A program made the position numbers and the translations under genes. This document shows positions 8,008-14,745 of a DNA stretch of 24,301 nt, one piece after another. Each line of letters starts with the position of its first letter. Position 1 is the stretch's first letter. Origin of the DNA: G963674505 sp964575975. GTDB lineage: Bacteria > Desulfobacterota > Desulfobacteria > Desulfobacterales > SKZT01. The stretch is from contig CAZNTU010000076.1 in assembly GCA_964575975.1 (NCBI GenBank), forward strand, positions 1 through 24,301. Reading direction: 5' to 3'. Below the pieces are notes generated by a model, which did not search any database, was not told the DNA's origin, and was given only the letters and a program-made list of their open reading frames with translations.

Positions 8008-8101
8008 AGGGCGACTTCAGGATTGGCACGAATCGATCGGTTTATTCCATCGTCGATCTTTTAACCGAAACGACTGAATTAATGACTATCAGAGACAATT
8101 T

Positions 8102-9199
8102 ATGGGTAACAAACGCGACTACTATGAAGTTCTTGGTATAAGCCGAAATTCAGACGATTCCGAGATCAAGGCCTCTTATCGAAAAATGGCCTTGAAATAT
8201 CACCCGGACCGCAACCCGGGAGACAAAACCGCAGAGGAAAAGTTCAAGGAGGCTGCGGAGGCCTATGAAGTTCTAAGGGATTCCCATAAAAGGCAGATAT
8301 ACGACCAGTTCGGCCACCAAGGTCTGGAAGGAACGGGTTTCTCCGGATTCGGAGGCGCGGAGGACATTTTTTCCAGTTTTGGGGATCTGTTCGGGGACAT
8401 TTTCGGTTTCGGGGGATCAAGGGGAAGGCGTCAGCAGGTACGACGCGGGGCGGATCTTCGATACGATTTGGAACTCGACTTCATGGACGCAGCGTTCGGG
8501 ACCGAAACCAAGCTGGACGTCAGAAAGATGGAAACCTGCTCGGAGTGCGACGGAACCGCATGCCAGAAAGGTACGTCTCCGGAAGTATGCCGATCCTGCA
8601 ACGGGTCGGGCCAAGTCAGCCATTCCCAAGGATTTTTCACCGTTAGAACGACATGTCCCGCCTGCGGAGGAAACGGCCAATCCATAAAGCATCCGTGCGA
8701 AAAATGTTCCGGGACCGGTCGAATCAAGGTGACGAAGAAGGTTTCCGTGCGAATTCCCGCAGGCGTGGACAGCGGTTCCAGGCTTCGCTTGAGCGGAGAG
8801 GGCGAAGCGGCTCCGTACGGGGGACAGCCGGGCGACCTGTATGTTTTCATCAGCGTGAAACCGCACAATTTCTTCGAACGAAAAGACGCGAACATCTATT
8901 GTCAAGTGCCCGTATCCTTTATTCAGGCCGCGTTGGGAGACCAGATCGAAGTTCCGACCCTGAATGGAAAAAAGATTCTGGAAATACCCAAAGGCACCCA
9001 GCCGGGAGACATCTTCAAGTTCAAGGAAGAGGGAATTCCGTCGCTTAGAAACGGAAGGCGAGGAGACCAGATCATTCAGCTTTTGGTGAAAACGCCCACG
9101 AACCTGAACAAAAAACAGGAGAATCTGTTGAGGGAATTTTCGAACTTGGAAAACAAGAAACTGTCGAACAAACTGAAAAGCATTCTGAGAGGTAGTTGA
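8102..9199 (+). CDS. dnaJ: Chaperone protein DnaJ
   Basis: Type I Hsp40 co-chaperone that binds unfolded protein and stimulates the DnaK ATPase. Domains in order: J domain (about 5-70) with HPD at 34-36; Gly/Phe-rich region (about 72-110); zinc domain (146-208) with four Cys pairs (146/149, 163/166, 185/188, 199/202); and the C-terminal substrate-binding beta domains to residue 365. The first zinc motif is unusual: CSECDGTAC lacks the last Gly of CxxCxGxG and has an extra Cys154; the other three are canonical or close. The start at 8102 agrees with the family N-terminus, though the ribosome site is poor. dnaK and grpE are absent here. queD starts 3 bases after its stop, so the two are cotranscribed. 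Confidence 0.95.
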   Translation: MGNKRDYYEVLGISRNSDDSEIKASYRKMALKYHPDRNPGDKTAEEKFKEAAEAYEVLRDSHKRQIYDQFGHQGLEGTGFSGFGGAEDIFSSFGDLFGDIFGFGGSRGRRQQVRRGADLRYDLELDFMDAAFGTETKLDVRKMETCSECDGTACQKGTSPEVCRSCNGSGQVSHSQGFFTVRTTCPACGGNGQSIKHPCEKCSGTGRIKVTKKVSVRIPAGVDSGSRLRLSGEGEAAPYGGQPGDLYVFISVKPHNFFERKDANIYCQVPVSFIQAALGDQIEVPTLNGKKILEIPKGTQPGDIFKFKEEGIPSLRNGRRGDQIIQLLVKTPTNLNKKQENLLREFSNLENKKLSNKLKSILRGS

Positions 9200-9202
9200 A
9201 CG

Positions 9203-9592
9203 ATGTTCGAGTTGAAGATCGTAACGCGCTTCGCCGCTGCGCATCAATTGAAAATGGTGGCGCGAAAATGCGAAAACCTGCACGGACACAACTGGAAAAT
9301 CGAGGTGCGCGTCGCGGGAGAAAAGTTGGATCGGGCCGGAGTCCTGGTGGATTTCGGCGTGCTTAAAAGGGATGTCGCTCAAATTATGGAGAGCTTGGAC
9401 CATCGGTTCTTGAACGAAGCGGAATTTTTCAGCGACCAAGTCCCGCCCTCGTCCGAAAACATCGCTCTCTACATAGCCGAAAAGCTTCGGGAAAAGCTCG
9501 ACGGCTCTGGCGTTCGCGTAGCGAGCGTAAGCGCGTGGGAGTCCGAGGACGCTTGCGCGACCTACATCGCAGACCGCCCGAGACCTTCTTAA
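9203..9592 (+). CDS. queD: 6-carboxy-5,6,7,8-tetrahydropterin synthase (QueD/PTPS family)
   Basis: Zinc enzyme that converts dihydroneopterin triphosphate to 6-carboxytetrahydropterin, an early step to preQ0 and queuosine. The 129-residue protein has the zinc ligands His14, His27 and His29, the catalytic Cys23 in CENLHGH (23-29), LDHRFLN (65-71) and the PSSENIA segment (82-88) used in substrate binding. The CxxxHGH form fits QueD better than a true 6-pyruvoyl-tetrahydropterin synthase. It begins 3 bases after dnaJ, with GAGAGG as ribosome site inside the end of dnaJ. Its stop codon overlaps that of pyrE on the other strand. No other queuosine gene is in view. Confidence 0.9.
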   Translation: MFELKIVTRFAAAHQLKMVARKCENLHGHNWKIEVRVAGEKLDRAGVLVDFGVLKRDVAQIMESLDHRFLNEAEFFSDQVPPSSENIALYIAEKLREKLDGSGVRVASVSAWESEDACATYIADRPRPS

Positions 9593-10152
9593 GGATCTAT
9601 ACGCCGAAACTCCGCGACGAGTTCCTCGCGGGTGACAATGGCTGTGGCGTCCGGGACTGCGCGACGTATGTTTTCCATGCCGCCCTCCTGCCTGTCCACC
9701 AGGACAATGGCCTTGACCACTTCCAGACCTTCGGAACGGGCCCGCTCGATGGCTTTGATGGTGGAACCTCCGGTGGTCGCGACGTCGTCGAGAATCGCCA
9801 CTTTTTCGCCCGCTTCCATGTCCCCCTCGATCCATTGGCTTGTTCCGTGCGTCTTTTTTTCCTTGCGGATCGAAAACGCCTTGATCGGAAAGCCTTTCAG
9901 CTCGGAGGCGAAAGCGGTGGCGACGGCGATCGGGTCGGCTCCGAAAGTCAGGCCTCCCGCGCCGCTCACTCCGCTATCCTTTAGCGCCTCGAATACGAGA
10001 TGACCGGTCAGATACATGCCTCTCGGACTGAGGATCGTTGGTTTGCAGTTGACGTAAAAGCGGCTCGTCCGGCCGGAAACCAGTTTGAAAACGGGCTCTT
10101 GGCTGTATTTGAACGACTTGCGGCACAATATCTCGATCAGTTCTTTTTTCAA
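9589..10152 (-). CDS. pyrE: Orotate phosphoribosyltransferase
   Basis: Joins orotate and PRPP to make orotidine monophosphate in pyrimidine synthesis; cytosolic dimer. The 187 residues include the PRPP-binding loop VAILDDVATTGGST (118-131, Asp122/Asp123), the flexible loop with Lys99, Lys100 and His102, and the TFGADPIAVATA segment (69-80). The start codon appears to be TTG at 10152: residues from there (MKKELIEILCRKSF) fit the family N-terminus and no nearby ATG exists. The ribosome site GGGGAG is about 12 bases away, so initiation may be weak. A promoter and terminator-like leader hairpin lie upstream (10211-10345), suggesting regulation by attenuation. The 3' end overlaps queD by 4 bases. 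Confidence 0.92.
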   Translation of the reverse strand: MKKELIEILCRKSFKYSQEPVFKLVSGRTSRFYVNCKPTILSPRGMYLTGHLVFEALKDSGVSGAGGLTFGADPIAVATAFASELKGFPIKAFSIRKEKKTHGTSQWIEGDMEAGEKVAILDDVATTGGSTIKAIERARSEGLEVVKAIVLVDRQEGGMENIRRAVPDATAIVTREELVAEFRRIDP

Positions 10153-10210
10153 TTCTTATATTCTCTCCCCGAATTTTGAATAAAAACTTGATTTTCACCC
10201 CGCGTTCGGA

Positions 10211-10267
10211 TAAAAAAAAAGCCTCCACGGAATTGGAAGAAGCCTTTCAATGGGATTCGGTGGAGGC
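10211..10267 (-). terminator. Terminator-like hairpin in the pyrE leader (attenuator candidate)
   Basis: Read on the minus strand, GCCTCCAC (10267-10260) pairs perfectly with GTGGAGGC (10228-10221), with a 31-base loop, and is followed at once by a run of T (10219-10211 region). This is an intrinsic terminator oriented against pyrE transcription, about 60 bases before the pyrE start and about 45 bases after the predicted start of transcription. No other minus-strand gene lies upstream that it could serve, so a leader attenuator is the simplest reading. Confidence 0.65.
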
Positions 10268-10316
10268 AAAACGCAAGGAAAACCGGATACGGCACTCCCT
10301 GACTTTTTTGTCGTTT

Positions 10317-10345
10317 TCTATACCAACAAATCTTCGAACGGTCAA
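10317..10345 (-). promoter_or_regulatory. pyrE: Sigma-70 promoter for pyrE
   Basis: On the minus strand TTGACC (10345-10340) and TATAGA (10322-10317) are exactly 17 bases apart. Transcription would start near 10310, giving a leader of about 158 bases that contains the terminator-like hairpin. Confidence 0.65.
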
Positions 10346-10379
10346 TTCGAAAAACGAAAAAAAAGGAGCTGAAGCCGCC

Positions 10380-11750
10380 TTGAAAAGCCTTTTGCAGGAC
10401 AATAACATTCGCGTTTTAATATTGCTGTTGATCCTTGTGCCTCCGCTTGCGTCAAGATTGGCGGTCCCCGGGTTAGCTGCGGCACAGAACGGCCCCGATC
10501 CCTACCACGACCTGCAAAGAACCATCGAAGACGCTCTCGCGGCCAGCTTGGAACTGGAATCCGCGCAAGAGGAAATCCTGGCGGCGGAATCGCAAAGCAA
10601 GGCGAGAAAATCCGAATTTTTCCCCATATTCAGTCTCGGTTACCAGTATACGAGGAGCGACGACGATCAGGAAGCCTCGGAGATTGGGATTATCAGACCC
10701 AAAAACGAGTATGCCCTCTCCATGAAACTCACCCAGCCGGTATTTGCCGGGTTCGAAAACTACAACCTCTACAAAGTTTCGGAGTACGCTCTCGCCGCCG
10801 ACCGTCTGGCCAAGGAAATCGTTCGCCTCGAAATCGTCTTGCGAGCCAAGAACGTCTATTTCAGTCTCCTGAAGGCGGCCAAGATCCTGGGAGTCGCCCA
10901 GGAGACTGTCGCCCAGATAGAGTCCCAGAAGGAGGTCGCCGAAAACTATTACAAAGTCGGCATGACCCCCCTCAACGACCTTCTCCAGGTCGAGGTCGAG
11001 CTTGCCAACGCCAAGCAACAGCTGATTGTCGCGAAAAACGAGGTGGAAACCGCCGAGGCGGCCTTCAACACCCTCCTCAGAAGACCTATCAACGCTCCGG
11101 TCGTTCTCGAGGACATCACCGCCTACGAACCCTTCGAGTACGACATCGAACTTTGTCTCGGCCTGGCCGAAAAGGAACGCAAGGAAATCGAAATCGCGGA
11201 CCTCGAACTCCAAATCGCCGAAAAGCTCTTCAACGTCGCCAAAAGCAGCTACTATCCATCCGTCGATCTCCAATGGAACTACAGGCAGCAAGGGGAGGAA
11301 TGGGACGCCAGGGGCGGTTTGGGGGCTTTCGGGGACGGTTCCGTATGGGATGTCACCGCCATCGCGACCTGGGACGTTTTGGAGTGGGGACGCTCCTACT
11401 ACAGGGCGGAGGAGGAAGTCCACAGGGTCGCGCAAGCGCGCCTGCGGAGAACGCGGCTTCTTGACGACATACGGCTCCAGGTGAAAACCGCGTTTTTGAA
11501 GATGCGGGAGTCGGAGAAGAACATAAAGACGGTGGAGCTGGCCATCGAACAGGCAAAGGAAAACTACCGAATTTTCGCGGAGCGCTACAAGGAACAGGTC
11601 GTCACCCAGACCGACGTTCTGATCGCCCAGACCCTCCTTTCTAGAACGCAAACGAACTACTACAACGCTCTCTACGACTATAAAAGGGCCAAGGCCGCTC
11701 TTTTGCGCGCAATGGGGATTTTCGATCCTCCGGAAAAAACGAGAAAATGA
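10380..11750 (+). CDS. TolC-family outer-membrane protein
   Basis: Outer-membrane channel of the TolC type (OEP repeats) for export across the periplasm. I place the start at TTG 10380 because GGAG lies 11 bases upstream and the product then opens with a normal signal peptide: MKSLLQDNNIR, a hydrophobic core LILLLILVPPLA and a cleavage near LAAAQ. The longer ATG frame from 10176 runs through the pyrE leader and would place 68 non-signal residues in front. The mature part has the duplicated helical pattern with YQYTRSDDD and LQWNYRQQGEEW as strand regions and the TQTDVLIAQTLL segment near the end. The stop overlaps the ftsE start (ATGA), so translation is coupled. No HlyD-type adaptor is present; the partner may be elsewhere. 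A TTGATT-N17-TAAAAA (10188-10216) is a weak promoter candidate. Confidence 0.88.
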   Translation: MKSLLQDNNIRVLILLLILVPPLASRLAVPGLAAAQNGPDPYHDLQRTIEDALAASLELESAQEEILAAESQSKARKSEFFPIFSLGYQYTRSDDDQEASEIGIIRPKNEYALSMKLTQPVFAGFENYNLYKVSEYALAADRLAKEIVRLEIVLRAKNVYFSLLKAAKILGVAQETVAQIESQKEVAENYYKVGMTPLNDLLQVEVELANAKQQLIVAKNEVETAEAAFNTLLRRPINAPVVLEDITAYEPFEYDIELCLGLAEKERKEIEIADLELQIAEKLFNVAKSSYYPSVDLQWNYRQQGEEWDARGGLGAFGDGSVWDVTAIATWDVLEWGRSYYRAEEEVHRVAQARLRRTRLLDDIRLQVKTAFLKMRESEKNIKTVELAIEQAKENYRIFAERYKEQVVTQTDVLIAQTLLSRTQTNYYNALYDYKRAKAALLRAMGIFDPPEKTRK

Positions 11751-12472
11751 TAGATGGCGAACGGAAAAATTCGATCATTCGTTTGTTCCGCGTGTCAAGG
11801 CGTTACGAAAACGTGCTTGCGCTGGAGGATGTCTCTCTAGACATCGCCAGAAACGAATTCGCTTTCGTCAGCGGCCCGAGCGGGGCGGGAAAAACAACCC
11901 TTCTAAGGCTCCTGTATTTGGAAGACAGGGTCAGCGAGGGCCACATCATCGTCGACGGGGTTAACCTGTCTAGGATTACCGCGAGAAAAATCCCCGATCT
12001 TCGTCGCAAGTTCGGCGTCATTTTCCAGGATTACAAACTGATTTCCACCAAGACGGTGTATGAAAATATCGCGCTGGTCCTGGAGGCCGTTGGGGACGAG
12101 AGGAAAATGATCCCGAAAAAAATAGAAAGCCTGCTCCTCGGGGTCGGCATGGAAGACCGCCGCCACGCCTATCCGCCTTCGCTATCCGGCGGGGAGCAGC
12201 AGCGAGTGGCCGTTGCCAGGGCGGTGGCGACCAATCCGAAAATCATTTTGGCCGACGAGCCCACCGGCAATCTCGACAGCCATTCGGCCGCCATCGTTCT
12301 CAAGCTCCTGGTCGGCTTCCACACCAGAGGGGCCACGGTGGTAGTGGCCACGCACGACACGGAAATGATAAGGAAGAAAGGCGGACGAGTCTTCAACCTG
12401 AAGCAGGGCAGACTGGAAAGCGTAACCTTTCAGGAGTCGCCCAGGGAAAGGTGGATATGCTCGCATATTTGA
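11747..12472 (+). CDS. ftsE: Cell division ATP-binding protein FtsE
   Basis: ABC-type ATPase that works with FtsX at the division septum and powers control of peptidoglycan hydrolases in the periplasm. The 241 residues show Walker A GPSGAGKT (43-50), Q-loop Gln94 in FQDYKLI, signature LSGGEQQR (146-153), Walker B IILADE (166-171) and switch His203. FQDYKL is typical for FtsE among the MacB/LolD-like ATPases. The C-terminal tail beyond residue 225 is longer than in many homologues because the frame runs into ftsX. It starts at ATG 11747 overlapping the stop of the TolC-family gene by 4 bases. ftsX follows with a 16-base overlap. Confidence 0.93.
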   Translation: MIDGERKNSIIRLFRVSRRYENVLALEDVSLDIARNEFAFVSGPSGAGKTTLLRLLYLEDRVSEGHIIVDGVNLSRITARKIPDLRRKFGVIFQDYKLISTKTVYENIALVLEAVGDERKMIPKKIESLLLGVGMEDRRHAYPPSLSGGEQQRVAVARAVATNPKIILADEPTGNLDSHSAAIVLKLLVGFHTRGATVVVATHDTEMIRKKGGRVFNLKQGRLESVTFQESPRERWICSHI

Positions 12473-13341
12473 GAAGATCGGTCGAGGACATTCGGGACAA
12501 CGGCTTCATCAGCTCCGTCACTGTTATTACCATCGGTTTGCTGGCGACGATGATAGGGGCGTTCGCTCTCTTCCTCGACAACGCCGGACAAATCGCCGAT
12601 TCCTGGAAAAAGGGTGTCCGGCTCATGGCGTATCTTAGTCCCGGGACGGACGAAGCGGCAGTATCGGACCTTATGGAAAGGATACGGAAGCTCGAGGATG
12701 TCCGCGAGGTAGAGTTCATATCCAAAGAAGACGCGCTCGAAATACTGAGACGGCAATTCAAGCGCCGGGAGTCGCTTTTGGACAATTTGGACGAAAATCC
12801 TCTTCCGGACGCCTTCGAAATAGAAGCAGGGGAAGCCGGGTCGGGCAAGGTCCCCGACTTCGAGAGAATCGAGGATCTGGCGGTCCAAATCGAGGCAATA
12901 TCGGGGATCGACCAGGTGGAATATGGTCAGGAATGGTTCGGGCGTTTTTCGGCCGTATTCGACATGTTCCGGTTCGTCGGGTATTCGATGGGAATTCTTT
13001 TCGTCGCGGCAGCCGTCCTCATAGTCGCAAACACCACCAGGCTCGTGGTCTACACTCGCCGGGAGGAACTTCGGATAATGCGTCTCGTGGGGGCCTACGA
13101 CGGATTCATAAAAATTCCCTTCTACTTGCAGGCCATGATCCAAGGAGCCTCCGGCGCTTTCTTCGGGATCGCCATATTGTACGCCGGATATTCCTACGCG
13201 GTCTCGACCATGGAGGCGGGGTTCTCCATGGTCGATGTTCGTTTCATGTCTGTCAGGGGCTGCGCGGTGATGGTGATGGCTAGCATTCTTCTGGGGTGGT
13301 TCGGATGTTTCGTGTCTTTGAGAAAACATTTGAAAATTTGA
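12457..13341 (+). CDS. ftsX: Cell division protein FtsX
   Basis: Inner-membrane partner of FtsE. The 294-residue protein has the expected layout: a short cytosolic N-terminus, transmembrane segment 1 (about 17-40), a large periplasmic domain (about 45-165) that in other bacteria contacts the hydrolase activator, then three transmembrane segments near 170-193, 222-248 and 263-285, and a short basic tail. The motif VYTRREELRIMRLVGA in the cytosolic loop after segment 2 is characteristic. I choose ATG 12457; GTG two codons earlier (12451) is the alternative since it sits in the purine-rich ribosome region. It overlaps ftsE by 16 bases and the EnvC-like gene by 37 bases, so the three genes are tightly coupled. 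Confidence 0.93.
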   Translation: MLAYLRRSVEDIRDNGFISSVTVITIGLLATMIGAFALFLDNAGQIADSWKKGVRLMAYLSPGTDEAAVSDLMERIRKLEDVREVEFISKEDALEILRRQFKRRESLLDNLDENPLPDAFEIEAGEAGSGKVPDFERIEDLAVQIEAISGIDQVEYGQEWFGRFSAVFDMFRFVGYSMGILFVAAAVLIVANTTRLVVYTRREELRIMRLVGAYDGFIKIPFYLQAMIQGASGAFFGIAILYAGYSYAVSTMEAGFSMVDVRFMSVRGCAVMVMASILLGWFGCFVSLRKHLKI

Positions 13342-14708
13342 TTGTTCTCTCCGTCCTCGTTTTTTTCCAAGGCATCGCGTTCGCCGGCGGCGATTTCGGC
13401 ATTGTCGCCGCGAATCTTCTGAATTTGCGGTCCGCTCCCGGTTTCGACGGGCCTATTCTATGCGTGATTCCGGGGGGCGCCAAGGTGGAAATCGAAGGTG
13501 GAATGGACGGTTGGCTGAAAGTCCGGTATGAAGGCAAAACCGGCTATATTCGCGATCTTCCCAAGTTTGTCCATGTCGTGCGGATGCCCGGCGAAAACGA
13601 GTCGGAACACGGCTGGGACGCGGAGATTCCCAAATATCGACAGGAATCGGAACGGTTGCAGGAAAGAATCGAGGCGTCCGAGAAATTGCTCGGACGCCTC
13701 GAGACGAAAGAAGATGTGCTCTTGACCAAGCTCGACGAAATGGATTTGGCCTTGAACGAAGCGTGGCGAAGAACCGAAACCTGCCGGGCCGAACTTGCCG
13801 CCTTGGAAAAGGAGATGGAGAACGCTCGGCTACTTGCCGAGCAATACGGTAAGAAGGTGGATTCCTTGGCCGAATATGCCAGGAAACGACTGGTCGCCAT
13901 CTACAAAACGAATCGACTAGGATGGATTTCCGTCGCGGCTTCCGCGGAATCCGTTTCGGAGCTTTTTTTCAGGCAGAACGCCTTGGAAAGAATATTCGCG
14001 CACGACGAAAAGATTCGGGCCGACTTGATCGAGAAAAGCGCCCGCGCGAAGGAACTGTCGGTCCGGGCGAACGCCCAACGGACGGAAAAAGCGGAATTGG
14101 AGAACAATCTTCGAAACGAAATAGAAACCATGACCATAGAGAGGAAAAAGCGGGAAATTTTCCTGGCCAAGGTGCAAAAGGAAAAATCGACGGCCTTGAC
14201 GCTTTTCGAGGCATACAGGCAGGCGGCTAGAATTCTCGACGAAAAACTCGGGGGATTGGATACAGATAAAAAAACGGACCCTTCCGTAATTTATTTGTCG
14301 AGCGTGGATTTCGAATCGTTTAAAGGGTTGCTTAATTTGCCAGTCGAGGGTAAAATCGGCGATACGTTCGGCTTGCGGAACAGAAAAGTCAAAGACCGTC
14401 GCTTTAGCGGTGGAATAACGATCAAGGCCGAGAGGGGCGACCCCGTCCACGCGGTCAAAGACGGGCGGATCCTTTTCTCGGGTTGGTTTAAAGGATACGG
14501 AAATATGATTATCGTAGACCATGGCCGACATTACTACACGGTCTACGCTTGCGCGCAGGATCTTTTCAAGGCCCAAGGCGACTTGGTGGATTCGGGAGAA
14601 GTCATTGCCACCGTGGGGGACTCGGGTTCCAAATCGGGTCCCGGGCTTTATTTCGAGGTTCGTCATCACGGAAAACCGGTCGATCCCATGGAATGGATAA
14701 GAAGATAA
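13305..14708 (+). CDS. EnvC-like murein hydrolase activator: SH3 domain, coiled coil, degenerate LytM
   Basis: A 467-residue periplasmic protein, likely the activator of N-acetylmuramoyl-L-alanine amidases driven by FtsEX. Order: signal peptide (1-27, AFA/GG), bacterial SH3 domain (about 31-90), long coiled coil (about 100-325) and C-terminal LytM/peptidase M23 domain (about 345-467). The LytM domain keeps the frame (GGITIKAERGDPVHAVKDG, YGNMIIVDHG, FEVRHHGKPVDP) but has lost the metal ligands: HxxxD reads as SGGIT, the Y-A-H position is YAC, and HLHFE is GLYFE. It should thus be enzymatically dead like E. coli EnvC. The N-terminal SH3 domain is not present in E. coli EnvC. The start at 13305 follows GGGGTGG by 5 bases and overlaps ftsX by 37 bases; a GTG at 13296 is possible. 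Confidence 0.88.
   Translation: MFRVFEKTFENLIVLSVLVFFQGIAFAGGDFGIVAANLLNLRSAPGFDGPILCVIPGGAKVEIEGGMDGWLKVRYEGKTGYIRDLPKFVHVVRMPGENESEHGWDAEIPKYRQESERLQERIEASEKLLGRLETKEDVLLTKLDEMDLALNEAWRRTETCRAELAALEKEMENARLLAEQYGKKVDSLAEYARKRLVAIYKTNRLGWISVAASAESVSELFFRQNALERIFAHDEKIRADLIEKSARAKELSVRANAQRTEKAELENNLRNEIETMTIERKKREIFLAKVQKEKSTALTLFEAYRQAARILDEKLGGLDTDKKTDPSVIYLSSVDFESFKGLLNLPVEGKIGDTFGLRNRKVKDRRFSGGITIKAERGDPVHAVKDGRILFSGWFKGYGNMIIVDHGRHYYTVYACAQDLFKAQGDLVDSGEVIATVGDSGSKSGPGLYFEVRHHGKPVDPMEWIRR
13669..13702. repeat. Perfect 14-bp inverted repeat inside the EnvC-like gene
   Basis: TCGAGGCGTCCGAG (13669-13682), a 6-base loop AAATTG, then CTCGGACGCCTCGA (13689-13702) form a perfect stem in the coding sequence of the coiled coil. 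There is no T-run after it, so it is not an intrinsic terminator. It may form a stable mRNA hairpin or be chance from repeated Glu/Leu codons. Confidence 0.7.
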
Positions 14709-14745
14709 GAGGATAGATAGGGAAAGAAAGAATCAAGGAGAATGT

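Noticed and set aside
8024..8040. TGGCACG as a possible sigma-54 -24 box before dnaJ
   Set aside because: The -12 position ten bases after GG is TC, not GC. A sigma-70 promoter at 7980-8007 explains the gene better.
10176..10379. N-terminal extension of the TolC-family protein from ATG 10176
   Set aside because: The 68 residues are not signal-like, cover the pyrE promoter and leader hairpin, and the TTG at 10380 gives a proper signal peptide with GGAG upstream.
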